Shown here piece after piece: positions 12,146 to 22,200 of a stretch of DNA of 64,000 bases (position 1 is its first letter; each line of letters begins with the position of its first letter). A program made the translations under genes and the position numbers. Source of the stretch: Desmodesmus armatus (taxonomy: Eukaryota; Chlorophyta; Chlorophyceae; Sphaeropleales; Scenedesmaceae); assembly GCA_007449985.2 (NCBI GenBank), contig VIIQ02000564.1, positions 1 through 64,000 on the forward strand, read 5' to 3'. The notes under the pieces were generated by a model. The model saw only the letters and a program-made list of their open reading frames with translations, was not told the DNA's origin and did not search any database.

Positions 12146-14448
12146 TCAACGAGCATAGGCGTTGGGGTAATCGCCCCCAGCCCCCACACACACACGGTGC
12201 TTCTCATCCAAGTAAGAAACACCCTGTGGGGTCTTCAGCATCTGCCACAGCTGAGGGAGCCCTGCCACATCCTTCTCCACATGCTGAGCCCAGCCATACG
12301 TAGGCAGATTGTAAAAGACCTTGCGCACCATGTCCTGCAACTTGGTGTGGTCATCAAGGAGGCTCCAATCCTCATACAGCTGGCACCTGAGGTGGTGCTT
12401 CACAGTACCAAACAGGTGCTCAATAGGCCTGTTCAAGTCATGGCTGTAGGAGGGCAGAGGCAGCTTACAGCCATTGACAAGGCAATCAATCGTGTCGGTG
12501 GGGTCATTGGGGTTCACCACCACTTCCCACGTGGCAGTTGCCTGGACGGCGTCATTGTCATAAGACAACCAGAAGTTATCAAGATTAGTTACTTTGTTCC
12601 ACTCCTTGACTATGTGGTAGAGGTTGTTCTCAAATTCCTCCCTGGTCATCTTCCCTGCCTTGCGGCTGCCGTCTTGAATCTGCAGGGAAGCAAAAAGGAG
12701 GCGGGGCACGGGGAAGCTGCCTCAGTGGAAGTTCAGGGCGCTACGTGCCATGCGGGGGCAGGGGCTCAGGGTTGAGAAGTATGGCAGTGATGGGGCTGAG
12801 CTGTGGTTCCCTGATGGCACCTCCCTGCCAGTTGGCCACTACTCAGGAGAGTACCAGTTGCATTGGCGGCTCCAAGGGTGTCCCCGTGGCACCCCCCACC
12901 TGCAGGTGGCAACTAGCACAACAGTGCGGGACCCCTGTGATCTGTGGTGTGCCTTCTGTATGTACAGTGAGGAGGCATGGAGGCAGCAGGGCATGCGTGT
13001 GCTACCAGCCTGTGAGCTGAGCTTCATGGACCTGTTGAGGAGGTGGGGGTGGACAGGGAGTTCAGCCTTCAGGTGGTGCCGGCTTTTTGGCCGTGGCCCA
13101 TGGACTTCTTCCACATGCAGCAAGGGTACTTTGTGCAGGTGGATGGGAGGTGCCATTGGGTTGCTATGTACCACCACAGCACATGGGTGGTGTTGTGGCG
13201 CGACATGATGCAGAACATGGCAGCAGTGCAGCAAGGTGGTCGGCTGGTGCGGGTGCACACAGAGGATCTTGGTAATGCTGACTGCATTGCTGCCGCCCTT
13301 GAGTCTGCGGCAATGGGCTACACCCTTGTGCTGACACCCTCATATAGTACAGCGCTAGTGCGCTGGGGTTCCTTTGATGTGCCCTATTTGCAGCTGCTAA
13401 AGTGGTTAGTTCCCAACTGCCAGGGTCACACTGACGGTTACAGCAATCACACAATTTCCCCAATGTAACAGGCTCACCTCGTACTCCATGTCCCGCTCTA
13501 CCGCATTGCCATCCAGCCTTGTGTTGATGTGCCGTTGGATCTTGGTGGTGCCAGTGGTGAACTCCATATACACCACACCCCCTCTGTGCGCAAAGGCGGG
13601 GTGGGCGGTCACTGCAACAATGAACTTCACAGTGACATGCTTGTGGCCCTTTTTCAGCTTCCTCGGCACCACATCAGAGAAGTTGAGGTCATGCTTGTCA
13701 CACCAGACAAAAACATCAGACTCAGTGTACTTGTCGACAGTGAATGAGGACTCATCAATGTATATGGTGTGGTTCAAGAATGCTGGCCAACCCTCTTGAA
13801 TGCCCAAACAGTGCTTGGCGTAGTCCACACGCTCCTGCAATTCCTGTGTTGTGAAGGAGTGCTTGAAGAACAGCTTGCGGCGCACAAGGGAGGGGTCAGC
13901 GTCGTGCATGGCATGCAGCAGCTGGTCTGAAAACTTGAGGCCGTTGTTGGTCATAATTCCTTCAAACGGGGGCTCTCCCTGATGGCCTCTCCCAGGCTGG
14001 TGAAGTGTACCCTGTGCTGGACTGTGTTGCCCTTCACTTTCTCCTCAACAAGCTTCCCCTCCTTGCAAATCTGAGCTGCTTCAAGAGCCTCCTTCTCGTT
14101 GCATTTGCGACTACGGCCAGACCTGTGTGCATCGTCCACACTCCCGTTCTCAATCCAATGACCCCACCAGGTGCGCAAGTAGTTGAAATCTTTGCTACCA
14201 ATGAACTGCTGCTCGTCCTCTGGCAGCTGCTGATTGAGAGAGTCAAGAATGCCCTTCAGGGCATGGTGCGCCTTGGCAAAGTCTGGCCCAGCTTGCCCCA
14301 GAAACATGAAGCATAACATGCACCCCAAGACCCTCACCCACGTCTTTTTCCGGGCGTACTTGGTGCCCCTGACATGCTCTCGCAGCAATTCCTCTGCGCA
14401 GCGCAAAGAAGGCAGCAGCAGGTGCAGTGTGCGGCACTTGTCAGCCAC
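12146..14448 (-). pseudogene. Tc1/mariner-like transposase, unit 4
   Basis: Exon 1 runs from about 14448 to 13478 and exon 2 from 12679 to the TGA at 12146-12148. A one-base shorter A run at 14405-14407 opens the N-terminal frame upstream to a GTG at 14448, giving a 165-residue first segment. That suggests the true N-terminus starts at or beyond this point. The only clear break left is the missing T at 13954, so this unit and unit 5 are the best preserved. Domains as in unit 5. Confidence 0.8.
12750..13468 (+). pseudogene. Antisense nuclease-like ORF, unit 4 (frameshifted)
   Basis: One G is missing from the G run at 13045-13049, separating the frame 12750-13208 from 13043-13468. The core motifs are intact in the second frame. 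Unit 4 shares with unit 5 a Gln codon at residue 4 where units 2 and 3 have Glu. Confidence 0.65.
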
Positions 14449-14504
14449 TACTAGGGTACAGGGTACACTTGGCTAAACCCTAACTTTGACCGGTTCTCAC
14501 TGGA

Positions 14505-14516
14505 GAGTGCGCACTT
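14505..14516. other. Site lacking block B in unit 4
   Basis: Between units 4 and 5 the sequence reads GAGAGTGC then GCACTTTC (junction 14510/14511). In the other units the same flanks surround block B. Removal is exact to the base and leaves GTGCGCAC, as if the element had left while keeping a duplicated GC, or had never inserted here. Confidence 0.8.
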
Positions 14517-15759
14517 TCACCAAGGAGAGGCTGGCAAATGCTCAGGCTGCATGGATCTAGCAGGACTCCACCATAGATGTGTATCCCCTGAAGAGTCCTT
14601 TCTGCACACCTGGGTCGAGGGTGCCCTCCTGCTCCATGATTGCAAGCCAGTGCTGCTGCTAGAGGATCTGCAGCAGCAATGCCCCAGTGCTGAACGCGTC
14701 CCGTGCCTTTGCTTGTGCCCAGAGTGCACTGGAAGCTGAACAATTTGCCACTGTTTGCCTGGCCTTTTGACGCCGCTGCTTGTGTGCAGAATTATCGAAG
14801 TGACGGGGGTGATTCAGCTGCGGAACAGCACGTCCTGCCAGGTGCGTTGATCTGCTGCGTGAACGTAGGGTTGATTTGATGAGATTGATTAGAACCAGCT
14901 GCGCGTAATCAAGGCTGGAAGTGCAGTCCACAGGAAGGGCACGTTGCAGATTGTGTCCGAGGTTGGGGCTGTGTGTGCGCAAACGGCAGCAGGATGCATC
15001 TGCAACACGCAATCATGGCAGACGTATGAATTGCATTTGCGAATTGCGTGCGTGCTGCGTAACAGCATGCACTTTGAAACACTGAACAGCTGCCATGCTG
15101 TTCACACCTGTCAGCCTGGCATGCACATACAAGCATGTTGCCCATTCTAAACAAATGCAGAAAAACCACTCTAGTTACCGTGACAAACACATCAGCACCC
15201 TGTCAGCCAGGGGCTGTGCTGACCTGTGCCCAGTACTGCTATGTACTGCCTGCAGATCGCCAACTGCCACTGCGCAGGACAGACAGCAGCAGCACTACCA
15301 GGAAGCAGTGCAGATGCCTCGTGCCAGGTGGGTTGAAAGGAATTGAGCACATTTGCAGTGCTGGGAATGCAGCTGCTGGGATCCCCAATCTCTCACAGCA
15401 GCAGGTGCTCAACCACACGCACGTACTCTGAAAAAATGACAGCACAGCAGCTGCGCCAACGCGCGCGCGCGCAGCGCGTGGACTGGGCATGCATGCCAGC
15501 ACCAACAGCAGGCTGCTGGCTCATGCCCAGGAGGCAGTATACCCAAGACTAGTAAAACACACACCATGGGCCCATACACGCCTGTCGAGAAGGCAAGCAA
15601 AGCTTGCACATAACAGGCTGAGGCAAGCCCAGCACAGTGCACAGGAGTAGTGCGCAGCAGCAGCAACACCTTGCATGCATGCACACCCAAGAAAGCAGCA
15701 GCAGCTGGGTGCAGCTGCAAATGTGCTGCAGATGTGCCCTAGTGTGCCCCTCACCCCAC
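14511..15759. other. Unit 5 segment with a possible third ORF (-)
   Basis: This 1.25 kb follows the transposase stop. The only candidate gene is a minus-strand ORF at 14659-15012 whose start is not an ATG. Its product is Arg/Lys-rich and could be a nuclear-localised or DNA-binding fragment, but nothing identifies it. An alternating GC run lies near 15461-15473 and varies in length between units. Confidence 0.3.
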
Positions 15760-18064
15760 TCAACGAGCATAGGCGTTGGGGTAATCGCCCCCAGCCCCCA
15801 CACACACACGGTGCTTCTCATCCAAGTAAGAAACACCCTGTGGGGTCTTCAGCATCTGCCACAGCTGAGGGAGCCCTGCCACATCCTTCTCCACATGCTG
15901 AGCCCAGCCATACGTAGGCAGATTGTAAAAGACCTTGCGCACCATGTCCTGCAACTTGGTGTGGTCATCAAGGAGGCTCCAATCCTCATACAGCTGGCAC
16001 CTGAGGTGGTGCTTCACAGTACCAAACAGGTGCTCAATAGGCCTGTTCAAGTCATGGCTGTAGGAGGGCCGAGGCAGCTTACAGCCATTGACAAGGCAAT
16101 CAATCGTGTCGGTGGGGTCATTGGGGTTCACCACCACTTCCCACGTGGCAGTTGCCTGGACGGCGTCATTGTCATAAGACAACCAGAAGTTATCAAGATT
16201 AGTTACTTTGTTCCACTCCTTGACTATGTGGTAGAGGTTGTTCTCAAATTCCTCCCTGGTCATCTTCCCTGCCTTGCGGCTGCCGTCTTGAATCTGCAGG
16301 GAAGCAAAAAGGAGGCGGGGCACGGGGAAGCTGCCTCAGTGGAAGTTCAGGGCGCTACGTGCCATGCGGGGGCAGGGGCTCAGGGTTGAGAAGTATGGCA
16401 GTGATGGGGCTGAGCTGTGGTTCCCTGATGGCACCTCCCTGCCAGTTGGCCACTACTCAGGAGAGTACCAGTTGCATTGGCGGCTCCAAGGGTGTCCCCG
16501 TGGCACCCCCCACCTGCAGGTGGCAACTAGCACAACAGTGCGGGACCCCTGTGATCTGTGGTGTGCCTTCTGTATGTACAGTGAGGAGGCATGGAGGCAG
16601 CAGGGCATGCGTGTGCTACCAGCCTGTGAGCTGAGCTTCATGGACCTGTTGAGGAGGTGGGGGGTGGACAGGGAGTTCAGCCTTCAGGTGGTGCCGGCTT
16701 TTTGGCCGTGGCCCATGGACTTCTTCCACATGCAGCAAGGGTACTTTGTGCAGGTGGATGGGAGGTGCCATTGGGTTGCTATGTACCACCACAGCACATG
16801 GGTGGTGTTGTGGCGCGACATGATGCAGAACATGGCAGCAGTGCAGCAAGGTGGTCGGCTGGTGCGGGTGCACACAGAGGATCTTGGTAATGCTGACTGC
16901 ATTGCTGCCGCCCTTGAGTCTGCGGCAATGGGCTACACCCTTGTGCTGACACCCTCATATAGTACAGCGCTAGTGCGCTGGGGTTCCTTTGATGTGCCCT
17001 ATTTGCAGCTGCTAAAGTGGTTAGTTCCCAACTGCCAGGGTCACACTGACGGTTACAGCAATCACACAATTTCCCCAATGTAACAGGCTCACCTCGTACT
17101 CCATGTCCCGCTCTACCGCATTGCCATCCAGCCTTGTGTTGATGTGCCGTTGGATCTTGGTGGTGCCAGTGGTGAACTCCATATACACCACACCCCCTCT
17201 GTGCGCAAAGGCGGGGTGGGCGGTCACTGCAACAATGAACTTCACAGTGACATGCTTGTGGCCCTTTTTCAGCTTCCTCGGCACCACATCAGAGAAGTTG
17301 AGGTCATGCTTGTCACACCAGACAAAAACATCAGACTCAGTGTACTTGTCGACAGTGAATGAGGACTCATCAATGTATATGGTGTGGTTCAAGAATGCTG
17401 GCCAACCCTCTTGAATGCCCAAACAGTGCTTGGCGTAGTCCACACGCTCCTGCAATTCCTGTGTTGTGAAGGAGTGCTTGAAGAACAGCTTGCGGCGCAC
17501 AAGGGAGGGGTCAGCGTCGTGCATGGCATGCAGCAGCTGGTCTGAAAACTTGAGGCCGTTGTTGGTCATAATTCCTTCAAACGGGGGCTCTCCCTGATGG
17601 CCTCTCCCAGGCTGGTGAAGTGTACCCTGTGCTGGACTGTGTTGCCCTTCACTTTCTCCTCAACAAGCTTCCCCTCCTTGCAAATCTGAGCTGCTTCAAG
17701 AGCCTCCTTCTCGTTGCATTTGCGACTACGGCCAGACCTGTGTGCATCGTCCACACTCCCGTTCTCAATCCAATGACCCCACCAGGTGCGCAAGTAGTTG
17801 AAATCTTTGCTACCAATGAACTGCTGCTCGTCCTCTGGCAGCTGCTGATTGAGAGAGTCAAGAATGCCCTTCAGGGCATGGTGCGCCTTGGCAAAGTCTG
17901 GCCCAGCTTGCCCCAGAAACATGAAGCATAACATGCACCCCAAGACCCTCACCCACGTCTTTTTCCGGGCGTACTTGGTGCCCCTGACATGCTCTCGCAG
18001 CAATTCCTCTGCGCAGCGCAAAAGAAGGCAGCAGCAGGTGCAGTGTGCGGCACTTGTCAGCCAC
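15760..18064 (-). pseudogene. Tc1/mariner-like DDE transposase, unit 5 (best copy)
   Basis: Exon 1 (about 18064-17093) ends at GAG/GTGAGC. Exon 2 (16293-15760) begins after a pyrimidine tract and CTGCAG; both junctions are phase 0. The N-terminal half has a helix-turn-helix ending in HRSGRSRK, the Tc1-type GRPRK-like hook. The DDE core shows the first Asp in TIYIDESSF, the second in WLSYDNDAV, and the catalytic Glu in SHDLNRPIEHLFGTVKHHL, close to the family signature around PDLNPIE. There are 45 residues between the second Asp and the Glu, longer than the usual 34. One frame break remains: the segment 18021-17566 and the segment 17569-17021 are in different frames, joined across CCCCCGTTTGAAGGAATT. 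The start is uncertain (no ATG near the 5' end in all units). Family assignment is firm; activity is doubtful unless the indel is a sequencing error. Confidence 0.85.
16364..17083 (+). CDS. Vsr/DUF559-like nuclease candidate nested antisense in transposase intron
   Basis: This 239-residue ORF is intact and lies wholly within the minus-strand transposase intron (17092-16294), filling 720 of its 799 bp. I do not recognise a named family with certainty. The central part, residues 117-170, reads PMDFFH (Asp119), then YFVQVDGRCHW (Gln130, Asp132, His136), then RDMMQNMAAVQQGGRLVRV. That order resembles Vsr/DUF559 PD-(D/E)XK endonucleases, whose core is vDF...iEvDG..H...RD......G...lRv; the usual Glu of EvDG is Gln here. 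The frame stays open upstream to 16294, so the start could be earlier. An endonuclease here could act in mobility or in spread of the intron. Function is inferred from the motif order only. Confidence 0.5.
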   Translation: MRGQGLRVEKYGSDGAELWFPDGTSLPVGHYSGEYQLHWRLQGCPRGTPHLQVATSTTVRDPCDLWCAFCMYSEEAWRQQGMRVLPACELSFMDLLRRWGVDREFSLQVVPAFWPWPMDFFHMQQGYFVQVDGRCHWVAMYHHSTWVVLWRDMMQNMAAVQQGGRLVRVHTEDLGNADCIAAALESAAMGYTLVLTPSYSTALVRWGSFDVPYLQLLKWLVPNCQGHTDGYSNHTISPM

Positions 18065-18126
18065 TACTAGGGTACAGGGTACACTTGGCTAAACCCTAAC
18101 TTTGACCGGTTCTCACTGGAGAGTGC

Positions 18127-18799
18127 AGTGGGGCAAAAAGTAACTTGTCTAGTTTCAGGGCGCGTGTGGCGGGACCTGCGCTGTATCAAGCAAAACTACT
18201 TGATATATCTGATACCCTGGGACTTTGCTCGGGGGCTCTAGCTGCTGCTGGCTATTGGTCATCCGTCCACATCGCCTAACAACCTTGACTGCCAGGATTC
18301 GAACTGTAAGGGGGAACGTGGGTGCTGTGCAAACGTTCAAGTGTCTTGGGCGCCTGTTGGTGGCAGTGCGTGGTGTGAGTGTGCAGGTCGTTGGCCAGCT
18401 GCTGCTTGATCGACAGGTTGATCTGCCTGCGCTGCAGCTGCTGCTGTGCGCTGCCTCAAATTCGTCTCTTTACTGCATTCTTTCCTGTACATCAGCTATC
18501 TCCCCTGGCCAGCGCTGCATTGCGTGTGCAGCAAGGCAGTGTCCCCCCTGACACTGACAGTTGGGCTTTTGCAGCTGCTTGTGTGGAGCCTGGCAGTGCA
18601 GCAGTCGACCCCAGTTTGGTCAAACGGCCCTATCCTGCCCTCAGCACAGGACTCGTGTTCATACAGGTGTGCTGTTTCAGGTGTGTGCCTGCTACTGAAA
18701 CATGCTGGCAGCCCCTAGCTCTAGCTTGCTGCCTGCTGCTGGCTGCACCACAAGCAAAGTTAAGGTTATTGGCTGTGCCAAGTTACTTTTTGCCCCACT
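18127..18799. mobile_element. Block B copy 4, at the right edge of the array
   Basis: Same as the other copies, but its right end is the end of the array: after CCCCACTGC the sequence changes to non-repeated DNA leading to the MADS-box gene. This shows that the inverted repeat coincides with the array boundary. Confidence 0.75.
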
Positions 18800-19279
18800 G
18801 CCACCCCAGCTGGTGTCAGCATATGCTGCTGCTGGTGGTTGGGTGTTGCACCACTGAGATCACTGTCTGCAGTCCCCACAGCTTTTGATCATGGCTACCT
18901 GCCATTGGGACGAGTTCTATACCACCCTGTCATTGAGAGACCCGGACAGGGTTTGCCAACCAAACGTACAGGTCAGTCCACGTCGGATCAGGCCAACAGA
19001 GTGAATGTTGTTTCCATACGTGATTGGTTGTTTATAAGGTCGCATCCGCACCGCTTCGGATCGAAACGCAGGAAGGCATCCGAACTCAGTTGTCGATTGT
19101 GCGAGGCTTCTTCAACGTCCAGTTGTCCTTTCAGATTGGTCTGATTGAGTTCACGTCAAATGTACCGCCCAGCAGGCGCCCAGCAGGCGTAAGCGAAAAC
19201 CAAACTTGACAGCAGCTCAGGCCTCGGTCTGCAGTCTTCTGCAGCCAAAAGGTGGCATATAAAGAACAGGTGCTGCAGC
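18800..19279 (+). promoter_or_regulatory. Upstream region of the MADS-box gene
   Basis: Unique DNA between the array and the MADS-box ATG. Possible core elements are ATTGG at 19023-19027 with TTTATAAGG at 19031-19039, and ATATAAAG at 19257-19264. The second lies too close to the ATG to give a normal leader, so the first is more likely. A short direct repeat GCCCAGCAGGC occurs twice at 19167-19190. The transposon array begins at most 480 bp upstream of the start codon. Confidence 0.3.
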
Positions 19280-22200
19280 ATGTCTTCTCATCGGTGGGAG
19301 CCTGCACACGGCCTCGGGGATGACGACGACAGTGATGAGGAGGGCACAGCCTCTGGGCAGAAAGCCAAGCCCAGGAGAAAGTCCCATCAGCGCCCTCAGG
19401 TACAGAATGAATCCTGGGGACCTTGCTTCCATTGGCGGGGTGGTTGTGGCTGCCACCAGGCTGAGACGTCTGTTGCAACTGCCTTCCTGCGCCTCACGGC
19501 TCGCAGGGCTCCGATCAAATACGGCAGGCCTTTTCAAAGCGCAAGAAGGGCCTGGTCTTGAAGGCCTTCCAGCTGAACTCGCTGACTGACGCCAAGGTTT
19601 GTGCACAGCAGAGTTGACCGGCCTGAGAGAGTCGGTGCCTCCAGCGGCCCGTCCGGGACTTGCAGTGATGGGCTGAATGGATGCATAGGGGTTGCTTGAC
19701 CATGCTGGAAGTGCTTGCATTGGTGTGTATTGGCCTTCTGCCCCACACGGCGGTAACAGCGGGGCAGCTGTTTCTGCACAGCAGCTGTAGGCCATGCATG
19801 GCCAAAGCAAGCATTCTCCATACTGCAGCAAGCTCTGTTGAGCACCTCAGCCCCCTGCACAAGCACCATGGCAGCAGCTCTGCAGTGTAGCCCAACTCTG
19901 CCCCACTTGCATCTGTGTCCCACAGGTGTTCATGTTCATTGTGAACGACAAGGGGACGTCATGGGCCTATGCTACCCCAGGGTTTGCAGGATCCTTGAAC
20001 CAGCAAGTGCTGCGACAGCTGAGGAGCTTGGCACAGGTGCCAGAGCAGGCCAAGATGTTCACAGAGGTGTGTCCTGCCACGCAACACAGCAGCCCCACCC
20101 TGCCAGCTGGCCATTTCTTTGAAAGGACAGGCATGCCCAGCTTGCAAGCTCTTTGACTGCTTTTCTTGCAGTCTCTGCCAAGCAGGGACACGTTCAAGCT
20201 TGCATGCCTCATGCAGGATGTGTGTGTCCCCCCAGCACACACACCAGACCATCACTGAGCCCTCAGACCTCTAACCAAGCTCTGACCCACCCTGCTTGCC
20301 GCCACCCACACACCATGCAGGTGATCACAAGCCCCAACGGCAAGAACAGCAGCTCTCGGGGCAGCAGCGAGCCCACAGGCACACAGCGCACGGAACCCAG
20401 CGGGGAGTACGTCCCACCCTCCACGCGCACAGCCACAGGCTCACTGCCATCCCGCAGCCGCAGCAGCTACAGCTGGGGCAATGACGGGCAGGGAGCCGGG
20501 CAGCAGGGAGCCGACAAGCTGATGTGCACAGCCAGCAACGCAGCTGCACAGCGCGCGGCACAGGCGACACCGCAGGTGCGCGGATACAGGCAGCGGCTTC
20601 CTATATGTCTGCGTGGAAGTCGTGTCTGCTCACATGCAGGACTTACAGTCATTGCATGTGCATGCGCACGTGCTGGACCCAGCCAGCCTGTATCGCTGAC
20701 GTCAAGCTCCAGCCAGCTGCATTGCACGCATCGCACATCATTCTTTCAGCAGCTCGACAGTAGATCAGATCCTCACCGCACTCTCAAGAAGGGCCCCTGC
20801 TTGCTGGTTGGTGCTTGCCAGCCCTGGTGCTGCTCATGCTCGCTTCTGCTGTGGTACCACCTACCTCTAACACCAATGCCATGCTGTCCCATGCTGTCGT
20901 ATGCTGTGCTGTGCCTGCAGTCTGATGAGCACTCGCCCACGCTGCCCAAGGGCCGGCCCCCCTCTGGCAGCTCCATGGCCTGCGGCACTCGTGCAGGCAC
21001 AGCCATGGGTGCTGCAGGGGGCCCACCTGGCTACAGCTACCAGCACTACCAGCAGCATCAGCAGCAGGGCGGGGCCAGGGGCCCAGGCATGGAGCCGCCC
21101 ACACCCTGTGGTGTCATGTACAACCTGTTGGGCCAGCCCATCTCAGCACAGGACAGTCCATCAGAGGTGGGCATGTCCTGCGGAGGGTCGCCCAGCAGCA
21201 AGCTCATGCCGCCACCTGACGCTGCAGCTACTGGCCGCCTGCTGGCGGCACAGGCAGCTGCTGCCGCAGCGGCGGCCGCTGCTGCTGCAGCAGGCGGGGA
21301 CGGCCAGCAGCAGCATGGGGATGGCATGTGCATGGACGGCATGCAGGCGCACATGTGCAAGGCAGAGCCTGTAACAGGGGACTGGGCGCCCGCGGCACAG
21401 CAGCAGCCGCTGCAGGAAATGGGGGCCCACTGGGGCCTCGTGTACGCCCAGCAGCAGCAGTACATGTACGCCCAGCAGCAGCAACAGCAGCAGCTGATGC
21501 AGCACCATCAGCAGCAGTACATGCAGCAGCCGTACCAGCAGCAGCAGGGCGCATGTGGGTACTACGTCCCAGCAAACTGCTCAGATGCAAACATGTCTGC
21601 GGCCACAGTGCTGCCCTACTCAGCTGCCGCCGCTGCTGCTGGAGCCTCAGTCAGCATGGCATGGGACTCGCTAACTGCTGGCCATACAGGCCTTATGGCT
21701 GCAGCTGCAACAGAGCAGCACTCTGAGCCGCTGCAGCCTCTGCCAGACGCAGGTAGGTCTTTACCTGCTTTTGAGGACATTCAGCGAGGCCTGCCTCCGC
21801 TGCGGCTGAACAGGGCGGGGGGCGCAGCAGCAGCAAACGACCCAGACGGCTGCCGCAGCGCTCCTGCAGGGGGTGCTGGCATGGCGGGAGACTTTGGGCT
21901 GCCCTCACAGTGGGTGCACTTCCAGGACAGTGGCAACGGCGCTGCAGCAGCAGCCGAGGGCGGGAACAGCAGCCTAGCGAGCCTCCGTACTGCCAGTGAT
22001 GCAGGGGTGTACGGCCTGGGGGGCAGTACTGTGCACAGCAGCTATGCACCCACCCCTAGCAGCTGCACCAACCAGCAGACCTCAGGCAATGGCAGCACGC
22101 CGGCTGCGGGGGGCACCCTGCACAATGCAGCGCAGGTGCTGCTGATGGCGCACGGCGGGGGCTCTGTCTCCCAGAGCCCCTCACCCACCGCTGCACTTGG

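Larger units (their letters stand above)
1..18799. repeat. Tandem array of ~4.28 kb transposon-like units
   Basis: The same unit repeats head to tail. The transposase intron donor recurs at 647, 4925, 9201, 13478 and 17093, giving steps of 4278, 4276, 4277 and 3615 bp. The shorter last step comes from the fourth unit lacking the ~671 bp block B. Each unit reads, left to right: ~1.25 kb without a clear gene, transposase exon 2 (-), intron with an antisense ORF (+), transposase exon 1 (-), block B. Units are nearly identical, differing by scattered substitutions and many single-base indels in homopolymers. The array runs off the left edge and ends on the right at 18799, the outer end of the last block B, 480 bp before the MADS-box start codon. 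High identity suggests recent amplification or ongoing homogenisation. Confidence 0.95.

Noticed and set aside
1..18799. CRISPR-like interpretation of the repeats
   Set aside because: The repeat unit is 4.28 kb with genes inside, with no short repeat-spacer pattern; the genome is eukaryotic.
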